A program made the position numbers and the translations under genes. Positions 1-6,661 of a stretch of 17,675 bases of DNA are shown here, one piece after another. Origin of the DNA: CAZEJK01 sp964512045 (GTDB taxonomy: Bacteria > Acidobacteriota > Thermoanaerobaculia > Thermoanaerobaculales > Sulfomarinibacteraceae); the NCBI GenBank assembly GCA_964512045.1, contig CAZEJK010000100.1, positions 1 to 17,675 of the forward strand, written 5' to 3'. Every line of letters begins with the position of its first letter. The first letter of the stretch is position 1. The notes beneath the pieces are model-generated. The model had not been told where the DNA came from. It saw nothing but the letters and a program-made list of their open reading frames with translations, and did not search any database.

Positions 1-1
1 G

Positions 2-193
2 GTGTACGAGCCGGCAGTCTTGAGGATCTACGCCGAACGTTTCTTGCTCCAGGTTCCGCGAGACAGCCGTGTGTACGCCGAGGCGTACAGGTTGCTGAAG
101 TTCCTCTCGCTGTTCGTGCCGGTGTTCCCGGACGAGGTGCCGCACACCTCGATACTGCGCGAGTTCATCGGCGGCAGCGCGTTCAGCTATTGA
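2..193 (+). CDS. Nucleoside kinase, uridine kinase family (C-terminal fragment)
   Basis: The frame is open from the window edge to TGA at 191-193, giving the last 63 residues of a longer protein. The tail has an alpha-helical run (YAEAYRLLKFLSLF) followed by VPHTSILREFIGGSAF. From memory, that ending is the hallmark C-terminus of the uridine kinase/phosphoribulokinase-type nucleoside kinases that carry an N-terminal TGS domain in clostridia and Thermotoga, where the tail reads IP-x-x-SILREFIGGS. The P-loop and any TGS domain would lie outside the window. The internal GTG at position 2 is probably not the start. The next gene, nth, begins 42 bases after this stop, so the two may be co-transcribed. 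The family call rests only on the conserved tail; substrate is unknown. Confidence 0.65.
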   Translation: MYEPAVLRIYAERFLLQVPRDSRVYAEAYRLLKFLSLFVPVFPDEVPHTSILREFIGGSAFSY

Positions 194-234
194 CAGGACC
201 GAGCCACCAGGACGAGCGTCGGAACGGAGGTCTG

Positions 235-867
235 ATGGAACGTCGTCAGCGGGCCCAGAAGGTGATCGAGGCGCTGGCACAGCTGTATCCGGAGGCGGCC
301 ACCGAGCTGCGCTACGAGACCGGCTGGCAGCTCCTTGTCGCCACGATCCTGTCGGCCCAATGCACCGACGAAAGGGTCAATCAGGTGACGCCGGCGCTGT
401 TCGACCGGTGGCCCGGACCCGAGGAGATGGCCGCCGCCGATGATCCAGAGCTGGAGGAGGCGATCCGCTCCACCGGCTTCTTTCGGAACAAGGCCAAGGC
501 GTTGAAGGGAGCCGCGCGGGCGGTGCTCGCCGACCACGGAGGTGAGCTGCCACGGACCGTCAAAGAGATGGTGGCGCTGCCGGGGGTGGGACGGAAGACA
601 GCCAACGTGGTCCTCGGGGAAGCGTTCGGTCTTCCGGCGGGGATTGCAGTCGATACGCACGTAAAGCGAGTGACGCGGCGGATCGGTCTCACCGAGGCCA
701 CAGACCCCGATCGTGTCGAGAAGGACCTGGAGGCGGTGGTGCCGACCGGGGAGTGGACCCGCTTTTCGATGCGTACGATCCTGCACGGACGGCGAGTGTG
801 CCGGGCGCGCAGTCCCCGTTGTGACGACTGCGACCTGGAGCCGCTGTGTGCCAAGGTGGGCGTGTAA
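235..867 (+). CDS. nth: Endonuclease III (DNA glycosylase/AP lyase)
   Basis: Base-excision-repair enzyme that removes oxidised pyrimidines and cleaves the resulting abasic site. The 210-aa product is full length for the family. The helix-hairpin-helix reads LPGVGRKTANVV with the catalytic lysine at K121, and the catalytic aspartate is D140 in VDTHVKR. The C-terminal 4Fe-4S loop has cysteines 189, 196, 199 and 205 with exact C-x6-C-x2-C-x5-C spacing. I chose ATG 235 because GGAGG at 226-230 lies four bases upstream and the protein then has the usual length. A TTG at 190 overlapping the previous stop would only add a non-conserved leader. tdk follows 30 bases later, suggesting a shared transcript. 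Confidence 0.96.
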   Translation: MERRQRAQKVIEALAQLYPEAATELRYETGWQLLVATILSAQCTDERVNQVTPALFDRWPGPEEMAAADDPELEEAIRSTGFFRNKAKALKGAARAVLADHGGELPRTVKEMVALPGVGRKTANVVLGEAFGLPAGIAVDTHVKRVTRRIGLTEATDPDRVEKDLEAVVPTGEWTRFSMRTILHGRRVCRARSPRCDDCDLEPLCAKVGV

Positions 868-897
868 TGGGGTCGCAGGCGGCCAGGAGGTGACGTT

Positions 898-1539
898 GTG
901 AGATCTGTACGTCCCGCGACAGGTTGGATCGAGGTGATTGCCGGACCGATGTTCTCGGGCAAGTCCGAGGAGCTGATCCGGCGTCTGCGCCGGGCCGCCA
1001 TCGGCCGGCAACGGTTGCAGGTTTTCAAGCCGGCCACTGATGCGCGCTACGAGGCCGACCACGTTGTCTCTCACTCCCGTCAGCGGATTCCTTCAGAGGT
1101 TGTGGCTCGGGCGGACGAGATCCTGCGTGCTCTGGATCCCCGCACCGAGGTGGTTGGAATCGACGAGGCGCAGTTCTTTGATGACGACCTTCCGAAGATC
1201 TGTAGCCACCTGGCCGACCTCGGCAAGCGTGTGATCATTGCGGGCCTCGACATGGACTATCGCGGTGTGGCGTTCGGTCCGATGCCGGAGCTGCTCGCCA
1301 TCGCGGAGCAGGTTCAGAAGATCACGGCCATCTGCGCCCGATGCGGGCTGCCGGCGAGCTACACCCAGAGGCTCACGGCGTCCGATGAGCAGGTCGTGGT
1401 GGGTGCAGCCGGTGTGTACGAGGCCCGGTGTCGTCGCTGCCACGAGCCGGAGGGCGCCAACGCAAGCTTCGAGCCGTGGCTGTGCCCTCCGCCCGAGCTG
1501 GAGGGCGAACGACCCCCGTCCGACGAGCTCGAAGAGTGA
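898..1539 (+). CDS. tdk: Thymidine kinase, type II
   Basis: Salvage kinase converting thymidine to dTMP with ATP. The 213-aa protein has the type II fold signature: P-loop AGPMFSGKS at residues 15-23, the Walker B/catalytic segment DEAQFF starting at D89 with the catalytic base E90, the lasso-region motif GLDMDYRG near residue 116, and four zinc-binding cysteines (C146, C149, C178, C181). The start is GTG 898, with AGGAGG at 885-890 seven bases upstream. The last 20 or so residues are acidic and proline-rich and not conserved. It follows nth closely and is separated from the convergent dehydrogenase gene by a 253-bp spacer containing a strong palindrome. Confidence 0.96.
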   Translation: MRSVRPATGWIEVIAGPMFSGKSEELIRRLRRAAIGRQRLQVFKPATDARYEADHVVSHSRQRIPSEVVARADEILRALDPRTEVVGIDEAQFFDDDLPKICSHLADLGKRVIIAGLDMDYRGVAFGPMPELLAIAEQVQKITAICARCGLPASYTQRLTASDEQVVVGAAGVYEARCRRCHEPEGANASFEPWLCPPPELEGERPPSDELEE

Positions 1540-1651
1540 TCAGGACGGGGTGCAGCGAGCTCACCTCGGCCTGTCCATCGAGAACCGGACCGTCACCGTC
1601 ATGACGATGTCCACAGGAGCGCCGCCGGCGGTCCGTCAGATCGTTCGTTCT

Positions 1652-1692
1652 GGTCCATCGGGTCCCTCCGGCCAGTGAGAGCCCGATGGACC
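1652..1692. terminator. Palindrome between convergent genes, possible bidirectional terminator
   Basis: GGTCCATCGGG at 1652-1662 is perfectly complementary to CCCGATGGACC at 1682-1692, with a 19-base loop; one further T-G pair extends the stem inward. It sits in the 253-bp non-coding spacer between tdk (plus) and the acyl-CoA dehydrogenase (minus), where a two-way terminator is expected. There is no T-tract on either side, so classical intrinsic termination is uncertain. The rest of spacer 1540-1792 shows no convincing gene. A related core recurs at 17302-17372. Confidence 0.5.
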
Positions 1693-1792
1693 TCCTCGGT
1701 TCCGGTTGGAGCTCAGCACCCGATGCGGCTCGGTGGTGACCGTGTCGTGGTGCCGGCGCCGTAGGCAGCGCTGGGAACGGTTGGCTGCCGGA

Positions 1793-2971
1793 TCAGCCAG
1801 GAGGTTCGAAGGCGGGGATTCCCGTGAGGTACTCGCCCACCACCAGGGTGTGGATGTCGTGGGTGCCCTCGTAGGTGTAGACCGACTCCAGGTTCATCAG
1901 GTGGCGCATGACCGGGTACTCGGCGACGATACCGTTGGCGCCGTGGATCTCACGGGCGAGCTTGGCGCACTCGCGGGCGACCCACACGTTGTTCCGCTTC
2001 GCCAGCGAGACCGCCTGGTGGGTCATCGTTCCAGCGTCCTTGAGCTGTGCCAGACGGTGGGCGAGGAGCTGACCCTTGACGATCTCGTTGAACATCCACA
2101 CCAGCTTCTGCTGCTGGATCTGGTGGGCGGCGATCGGTTTGCCGCTGAACTGAATCCGGTCGCGTGCGTAATCGAGCGCCGCAGAGAATGTAGCCATCGC
2201 CGACCCGATGGCACCCCAGGCGATGCCGTACCTCGCCTGGGTGAGGCACATGAGCGGGTTCTTCAGCCCGCTGGTCTCCGGCAGGATGGCGTCCGCCGGC
2301 AGGCGACAGTCGTCGAGGACGAGCTGCGAGGTCACGGAGGCGCGGAGCGAGTACTTGCCGCGGTGCTCGACGGTGGAAAAGCCAGGCGTGCCGCGTTCGA
2401 CCAGAAAGCCGCGGACACCGTCGTCCGTGCGGGCCCACACCACCGCGACATCGGCGATCGAGCCGTTGGTGATCCACGCCTTCTCACCGTTGAGCACCCA
2501 GTCGGAGCCGTCACGCCGGGCGCGAGTGCGCATCCCACCCGGGTTGGAGCCGAAGTCCGGTTCGGTGAGGCCGTAGCAGCCGATCGCCTCTCCTCGCGCC
2601 AGTGCCGGAATCCACTGCTTTTTTTGGGCGTCGCTGCCCCAGGTCAGGATCGGATAGATCACCAGCGAGGACTGGACCGACACGAACGAGCGCAGGCCCG
2701 AGTCGCCCCGTTCCAGCTCCTGGTTGATCACTCCCCACGCCGTGGACGAGACGTCCGCAAGGCCGTAGCCCGAGTAACCGGCGCCGAGAAGGCCGAGCTC
2801 GGCCATTTCAGGCACGAGCTCTGACGGGAATCGGCCTTCCCATGCCCAATCGTCGATCGACGGCAGCACGCGATCGCGCACCCAGGCGCGGACTGTATCG
2901 CGCACCATCCTCTCGTCGTCGCCGAGCAGCGCATCCAGCTCATACAGATCCAGGTCGTCGGCTCGCGCCAT
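1793..2971 (-). CDS. gcdH: Acyl-CoA dehydrogenase, glutaryl-CoA dehydrogenase type
   Basis: FAD flavoenzyme predicted to oxidise and decarboxylate glutaryl-CoA to crotonyl-CoA in lysine/tryptophan catabolism. The 392-aa protein is full length. Compared with human GCDH as I remember it, shared features include the substrate-carboxylate arginine R94 in SGLRSFVSVQSSL, the FAD-binding segments GCYGLTEPDFGSNP and KAWITNG, the stretch ARYGIAWG, and the catalytic base E368 in TYEGTHDIH. The start is the ATG reading leftward from 2971, with GAGGAGG (complement of 2977-2983) just upstream. It stands alone on the minus strand, divergent from the pseudo-ABC gene. An A-AAA-AAG heptamer occurs in codons 116-118 (see findings). 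A non-decarboxylating or alternative dicarboxyl-CoA specificity cannot be excluded. Confidence 0.85.
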   Translation of the reverse strand: MARADDLDLYELDALLGDDERMVRDTVRAWVRDRVLPSIDDWAWEGRFPSELVPEMAELGLLGAGYSGYGLADVSSTAWGVINQELERGDSGLRSFVSVQSSLVIYPILTWGSDAQKKQWIPALARGEAIGCYGLTEPDFGSNPGGMRTRARRDGSDWVLNGEKAWITNGSIADVAVVWARTDDGVRGFLVERGTPGFSTVEHRGKYSLRASVTSQLVLDDCRLPADAILPETSGLKNPLMCLTQARYGIAWGAIGSAMATFSAALDYARDRIQFSGKPIAAHQIQQQKLVWMFNEIVKGQLLAHRLAQLKDAGTMTHQAVSLAKRNNVWVARECAKLAREIHGANGIVAEYPVMRHLMNLESVYTYEGTHDIHTLVVGEYLTGIPAFEPPG

Positions 2972-3047
2972 GGGGCCCTCCTCGGGTGTGATCGATGCAG
3001 GTTCACGACCGACGGTACCGATCTTCGGTCGCTGGCCGCGGATGCAG

Positions 3048-3077
3048 CTGACAGCACCACCGCCTTCACGGTAGTAT
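3048..3077 (+). promoter_or_regulatory. Promoter of a leaderless transcript (pseudo-ABC gene)
   Basis: CTGACA at 3048-3053 resembles the -35 consensus TTGACA, and TAGTAT at 3072-3077 resembles an actinobacterial -10 (TAnnnT); the spacer is 18 bp. The expected transcription start falls at about 3084-3086, on top of the GTG start codon at 3085. No Shine-Dalgarno sequence precedes that GTG. This is the arrangement of a leaderless mRNA. Confidence 0.6.
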
Positions 3078-3084
3078 CGGTCCA

Positions 3085-4290
3085 GTGACCGTCCCTATTC
3101 CCCGTGATCTGTCGGTGCGCATGAGCCGCTGGTGGCCTCGCGGCGAGACACCGGCTGCCGACGTTGTGTTGGCCTGGATTCAGGCCGGTCTGCTGGCACT
3201 CCTGCCGTGGCTGGAGCCGTGGCGCCCGGCGTGGGTACCGCTGATTGTCGCCACTGCGTGTGTTCCGTCATGGCCGTGGCAGCGGCAGAGGTATGTGGAT
3301 CCCTGGGCCACCGCCGGGGTGCTCGTGTCGGCAGTGGTCTGGTGGGCCGTACAGGGCGGTCTGTTGACTGCGGTTGGATGGAGCTTTCTGACGGCTCTCG
3401 TCATCACGGTGACCTGGGTCTATCCGAGGGGCGTTGCCGGATCGGGACCGTTGCTCGGTCTCACAGTCGGCCTTCTGGGCTGGGGCGGCGCACTGGCGGT
3501 GCGCCCCGAGCTGCTGGCCTTCGAGCAGGGAGGCTGGATCGCGTCGCTGCTTGCGGTCGTGATGGCCGGGCGTCTCGTCCCCGACCGGTCGCTGCCGGCG
3601 GACCGGGATCTCGAGCACGTGCTCGGTCCGCCGCGTCGCGAGGTGGAAGGTCGCCTGGCGCTGGACCGCGTCGTGCTGGCGGACGGGGCCGGTTTGACGC
3701 TCAGCACCGAGTGGGACCTCCGTCTCGCCGCGGGAGAGTCCCTGGCGCTGCTGTGTGGCGACGGTGCGATCCGCGAGGCGCTGGTGTCGACGCTGGCGGG
3801 GCGGCGAGCCCCGGCCAGCGGGCGTGTCGTGATCGACGGTGTCGCCGTAGAAGCCTCGGATCGGGTGGTCGGGGTTGTGGCGCCCGGCGAGCCGTTCTGT
3901 GTTGGGAGCATCACGGCCAATCTTGGCGTGCTCACCGGACGTCAGCTGGCTGCGGGGGAGGTGCGCGCCGCGGTGGACTCGTGCGGTCTCGAGCGCGTCG
4001 TTGAGGTGCTCGGCGAGGCAGGGCTGGAGGCAGACGGTGAGCCGTTGGACTCCGCCGGACGGCTGGCGGTTCTGCTTGGCCGGGTCCTCCTGTCACATCT
4101 GCGCATCGTGGTTGTCGCGGATCCGCGGCCGTGGGTCGATGATGCCACTGCGGAGCAGTGGAGGAGGGCCGTGGTGCGGGCTTCGGTGGGGCGGACTGCG
4201 ATCTGGCTCACCACCGATCGCGGTCTGGCGAGCCGTGCGGATCGCCGAGGGATCGTGCACGGCGGACGACTTATCGTTGACGGAGAATGA
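3085..4290 (+). CDS. Membrane protein with degenerate ABC-type ATPase domain
   Basis: A 401-aa protein. Residues 25-165 contain about five hydrophobic segments (for example 26-44, 50-65, 75-112, 120-140, 150-165), a membrane module I do not recognise. Residues 185-401 follow the layout of an ABC exporter ATPase, but each motif is eroded. The P-loop position reads CGDGAIRE (224-231) with no GKS/T. The Q-loop region (VAPGEPFCVGSITANL, 265-280) has no glutamine. The signature position is LDSAG (321-325). Walker B is VVVADP (342-347), with alanine and aspartate in place of the DE pair. The H-loop position reads TTD (376-378) without histidine. The strand-turn landmarks SGRVVIDG and GGRLIVDG remain. 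ATP hydrolysis is therefore unlikely; a structural or regulatory role is inferred. The GTG 3085 start is supported by the leaderless promoter; ATG 3121 is the alternative. Confidence 0.75.
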   Translation: MTVPIPRDLSVRMSRWWPRGETPAADVVLAWIQAGLLALLPWLEPWRPAWVPLIVATACVPSWPWQRQRYVDPWATAGVLVSAVVWWAVQGGLLTAVGWSFLTALVITVTWVYPRGVAGSGPLLGLTVGLLGWGGALAVRPELLAFEQGGWIASLLAVVMAGRLVPDRSLPADRDLEHVLGPPRREVEGRLALDRVVLADGAGLTLSTEWDLRLAAGESLALLCGDGAIREALVSTLAGRRAPASGRVVIDGVAVEASDRVVGVVAPGEPFCVGSITANLGVLTGRQLAAGEVRAAVDSCGLERVVEVLGEAGLEADGEPLDSAGRLAVLLGRVLLSHLRIVVVADPRPWVDDATAEQWRRAVVRASVGRTAIWLTTDRGLASRADRRGIVHGGRLIVDGE

Positions 4291-4354
4291 TATCCTGACA
4301 GGAAGCGTTGATGCCCGTCGCTGTGGTGCGTCGCGCGGTCGTTGGGAGGACAGC

Positions 4355-4633
4355 ATGGGGAACTTTCGGGGCGGATCGGCGCCCGCCATGGCGCGACAGA
4401 TCGCAGATGGCTACGTCCTGGTCAACGTCGTGATGATGAAGCGGTTCACGAGTCAGGAGGTCGACTCCCTGCTGTTCGAGCTGGACAAGGTCGTACGCAA
4501 GGTGCGGGCCGATCAGCCGCCGCTGGATGACACCCAGGCGTTGCAGCTCAGAAACCGGACGATCTCGAGGATCGACGGCGCCATGCGCACGTTGCGTCAC
4601 ATTCTCGGAGAGCGGAAGCGCAAGGGGCAGTGA
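4355..4633 (+). CDS. Small protein of unknown function (92 aa)
   Basis: I do not recognise the family. The start is ATG 4355, preceded by GGGAGGA at 4344-4350 at close spacing. The protein begins with a glycine/alanine-rich stretch (GNFRGGSAPAMARQ), continues with a hydrophobic strand (YVLVNVVMMKRF) and then appears mostly helical and charged, ending in a basic tail (ILGERKRKGQ). There is no membrane span, cysteine motif or signal peptide. It lies 64 bases after the pseudo-ABC gene, and its TGA is followed directly by the GTG of the toroid-type gene, so translation of these two is very probably coupled. The coupling suggests a shared function that the sequence does not reveal. Confidence 0.7.
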   Translation: MGNFRGGSAPAMARQIADGYVLVNVVMMKRFTSQEVDSLLFELDKVVRKVRADQPPLDDTQALQLRNRTISRIDGAMRTLRHILGERKRKGQ

Positions 4634-5626
4634 GTGCCGGTTGAGCAGGGGTGGGAGGCGCTGCGGTGGGACCCGTTGCGCTGGCTTCTCGCCGATGACG
4701 CAGGGGCCGGTGTTCATTGGCGGGTGTTGGTCGAGCTGTTCCACCGTCCAGCCGAGAGTGTGGCGGTGCGGAGGGCTCGTGGTGGCGTCGGTGTCTGGCC
4801 ACCGATGGCCAGCCTGCTGGATACGTTGCAACCGGACGGGACATGGAACCAGCCCGAGGGTGACTGGCACCGGTTTCGCGGAGGCGTCTGGAGGCTGGTC
4901 GCGGCAGTCGAGCTGGGCGCGGACCCGGACGACCCGCGGCTTGGCGAGGCGTGTCGTCGCCTGCTCGGCTCGGACAGACTGCGGCGCGCGGCGGATGATG
5001 GTGATCCGTGCGATGCGGCGCGAGTGCTGAATGCTGCTGCCAGGCTCGGATGGTCGAGTGACCCGCAGTTTCTCGAGCTTGCACAGCGGCTGGCACGGCG
5101 GCCGGCGGCGGACGACGGTGGCTGGAGCTGCTCGCGTGCAACGCACGCCGGCGCCGGTTCCAGCTGCGCCGTGACCGCGGTCGCCGTGGTCGGGGCTGCG
5201 GACCGGTATCAGCATCCGGCTGTGGAGCCGATCCGCCGGCGGGCGGTGGAGATGCTGCTCGGCAACCGGCTGTGGGTCGGCGGCCGAGCGCCGAGGGAGT
5301 GGTGGCGCCCGACGCATCCACGACTGCTCTCGACCGACGTCATCGAGGCGTGTTGGGCGCTGGCACGGGCAACGCCCTCTGCAGATCAACGGATGACGGC
5401 GGCGCTGGTCCGGGTGCAAGAGATGCAAGACGATCGAGGTCGTTGGGCGGCGCTCCGGACGCCGAGCCTCTCGCTGCCGTTGCCGGTGCCTGACCGTCCC
5501 AAGCCAGGAACGCCAGACCGCTTTCTGACGCTCGAAGCGGTGGTGGCGCTGCTTCGACTCGCGGTACCGCTCGGCCTTCCCCGGGTTTTTCCACGGCGCG
5601 GCGTTCGTCAACCGGATCTCGCCTGA
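4634..5626 (+). CDS. Prenyltransferase/squalene-oxidase repeat-like (alpha/alpha toroid) protein
   Basis: A 330-aa protein built from repeated helical units with the QPDGTW/DDGGW-type turns typical of the prenyltransferase and squalene cyclase repeat superfamily: LDTLQPDGTWN (62-72), PAADDGGWSC near 165-175, and VQEMQDDRGRW near 270-280. It opens with HWRVLVELFHRPAE, a beginning I associate with uncharacterised bacterial members of this group. I see no DxDD or QW-cyclase acid motif and no clear protein-prenyltransferase zinc triad, so catalysis is doubtful; a binding or scaffold toroid is possible. The GTG start immediately follows the TGA of the 92-aa gene, with AGGGG just upstream inside that gene. 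A hairpin and T7 tract overlap the 3' end. Confidence 0.65.
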   Translation: MPVEQGWEALRWDPLRWLLADDAGAGVHWRVLVELFHRPAESVAVRRARGGVGVWPPMASLLDTLQPDGTWNQPEGDWHRFRGGVWRLVAAVELGADPDDPRLGEACRRLLGSDRLRRAADDGDPCDAARVLNAAARLGWSSDPQFLELAQRLARRPAADDGGWSCSRATHAGAGSSCAVTAVAVVGAADRYQHPAVEPIRRRAVEMLLGNRLWVGGRAPREWWRPTHPRLLSTDVIEACWALARATPSADQRMTAALVRVQEMQDDRGRWAALRTPSLSLPLPVPDRPKPGTPDRFLTLEAVVALLRLAVPLGLPRVFPRRGVRQPDLA

Positions 5627-5637
5627 GCGCTTTTTTT
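5596..5637 (+). terminator. Probable Rho-independent terminator
   Basis: GCGCGGCG (5596-5603) can pair with CGCC (5620-5623) and GCGC (5627-5630), the stop codon TGA being a three-base bulge in the right arm, followed directly by seven T residues (5631-5637). The stem is imperfect, but the GC-rich pairing plus T-tract right at the end of the toroid-protein gene fits an intrinsic terminator for the 3085-5626 gene group. Confidence 0.5.
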
Positions 5638-5680
5638 GCCGGTGCGGTGGTGTTCTCCCGCATGCCGTGGAGGTCAGCCG

Positions 5681-5709
5681 TTGCCGGGGCCCGCCGAGCA
5701 ACGTACATT
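5681..5709 (+). promoter_or_regulatory. Promoter for the 94-aa gene, with a structured leader
   Basis: TTGCCG (5681-5686), a 17-bp spacer and TACATT (5704-5709) form a good sigma-70/SigA-type promoter just after the upstream terminator. The predicted start near 5716 gives a leader of about 107 bases. That leader contains a hairpin of CGATCCG (5742-5748) with CGGATCG (5767-5773). The 5627-5822 spacer holds only this promoter, the leader and the terminator tail; I see no gene in it. Confidence 0.45.
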
Positions 5710-5822
5710 TGAGGTGGGAAGACTGTGTGAGAGCGGCAAAGCGATCCGGTCGAGCGGCCTGAAGAGCGGATCGGCAGCGAGAGAGCAGCGAGGTGTGGGA
5801 GCGCGGTGAGGAGGGAGGTCCG

Positions 5823-6107
5823 ATGATCCCCCACAGAATGACGTTCAAGGACGTGCTGGATACGCTGGACTGTGCGGGCTTCGAGGTGGTCGACGGCAGC
5901 GGACGCGCCGTCGAGGTCTCGCTGATCGACGATCAGTTTCTCGAGGAGTGGGCCCACGTGACGCTGCGGCCCAACCTCGACGCGGACGTGGATGCGGCGA
6001 TGCTCGCCGACCTGACGGTCAGTGACCAGGTGTTCTTCGTCTCGGGCGATCCGTGCCGGGTGCAGGAGCTTCGCGACCTGATTCAGATCGTGCCGGGCGA
6101 GGACTGA
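5823..6107 (+). CDS. Hypothetical protein (94 aa)
   Basis: I do not recognise the family. The start is ATG 5823, with GGGAGG at 5813-5818 four bases upstream; an upstream in-frame GTG at 5793 lacks this support, and ATG 5838 is a weaker alternative. The protein is acidic and appears alpha/beta: MTFKDVLDTLDCAGFEVVDG, then a strand-rich segment (VEVSLIDDQF, HVTLRPNL), then helix and strand (VFFVSGDPCRVQELRDL). There is no signal peptide, membrane span or recognisable catalytic motif. It has its own promoter and sits directly before rnpB, separated from it by two perfect palindromes. Confidence 0.65.
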   Translation: MIPHRMTFKDVLDTLDCAGFEVVDGSGRAVEVSLIDDQFLEEWAHVTLRPNLDADVDAAMLADLTVSDQVFFVSGDPCRVQELRDLIQIVPGED

Positions 6108-6120
6108 GCGGACTGCTCGG

Positions 6121-6160
6121 CCGGCGCACGCCGGTGCGACGATCGGCAGTCCGATCGTCG
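6121..6160 (+). terminator. Two adjacent perfect palindromes upstream of rnpB
   Basis: CCGGCG-CA-CGCCGG (6121-6134) is followed three bases later by CGACGATCGG-CAGT-CCGATCGTCG (6137-6160), a 10-bp perfect stem with a four-base loop. They may end transcription of the 94-aa gene, but no T-tract follows. The second palindrome reaches the position where the rnpB -35 element would lie, so it could instead be an operator. The sequence does not decide between these. Confidence 0.4.
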
Positions 6161-6177
6161 AGAGCCGATGTTTCAGG

Positions 6178-6183
6178 TACAGT
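6178..6183 (+). promoter_or_regulatory. -10 element of rnpB
   Basis: TACAGT (6178-6183) matches the TAnnnT actinobacterial -10 pattern. The expected start, about seven bases downstream, is G6190, which is exactly where helix P1 of the RNase P RNA begins. No convincing -35 hexamer is visible at 16-19 bp spacing; that space is occupied by the right arm of a palindrome. Confidence 0.5.
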
Positions 6184-6189
6184 GGACGT

Positions 6190-6572
6190 GACGGTCAGTG
6201 GGGGCGGGCGCTCGCTCCTCGCACGTCGCGAGGGGAGGAAAGTCCGGACTCCAGATGGACAGCATGCCGGATAACGTCCGGCCGCGGAAACGCGAGGGAA
6301 AGTGCCACAGAAAACAAACCGCCCGCTCGCGGGTAAGGGTGAAACGGCGCGGTAAGAGCGCACCGCTTTCCCGGTAACGGGAAAGGCACGGTAAACCCCA
6401 TGCGGAGCAAGGCCAAATAGGGAGACCAAGGGTCGTCCATCCCCGCAACTCCGCTCTGCGGAGGGAGGTCTCCGGGTCGGCTGCTCGAGCCCGCAGGTGA
6501 CTGCGGGCCCAGATGAATGAGCGTCCCCTCCTCGGAGGGACAGAATCCGGCTTATAGCCCCCTTTGACCGTC
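6190..6572 (+). ncRNA. rnpB: RNase P RNA, bacterial type A
   Basis: Catalytic RNA that cleaves 5' leaders from tRNA precursors. The universally conserved 5' core GAGGAAAGTCCGGACTCC lies at about 6234-6251, and the 3' core ACAGAATCCGGCTTATAG at about 6540-6557. Between them are AGAAAACAAACCGCC, GGGTAAGGGTGAAACGG, GGTAAGAGCGCACCG and CATGCGGAGCAAGGCCAAAT, in the order expected for P9-P12 and P15. Helix P1 is visible: GACGGTCA (6190-6197) pairs with TGACCGTC (6565-6572), and GGGGG (6200-6204) with CCCCC (6558-6562). A T-rich tract (6573-6578) follows directly and probably marks transcription termination. Exact mature ends are inferred from P1. Confidence 0.97.
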
Positions 6573-6661
6573 TTTTTTCAGACCCCGGCAGCCGGCCCTG
6601 GCTTCTGGTCGTTTGGAAGCGGTTTCGGTAGAGTTGGCGGCAAAGGGAGAGCCTCCATCCG

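Noticed and set aside
190..234. TTG start for nth overlapping the previous stop codon
   Set aside because: It would add 15 residues not found in endonuclease III; GGAGG precedes ATG 235.
1706..2824. Long plus-strand open frame of 372 codons
   Set aside because: It lies antisense to the well-supported glutaryl-CoA-dehydrogenase-like gene; no ribosome binding site and no recognisable family.
4271..5848. Minus-strand open frame of 525 codons
   Set aside because: Antisense to the 92-aa and toroid genes, arginine/proline-rich, no motif; the plus-strand genes have ribosome binding sites and family features.
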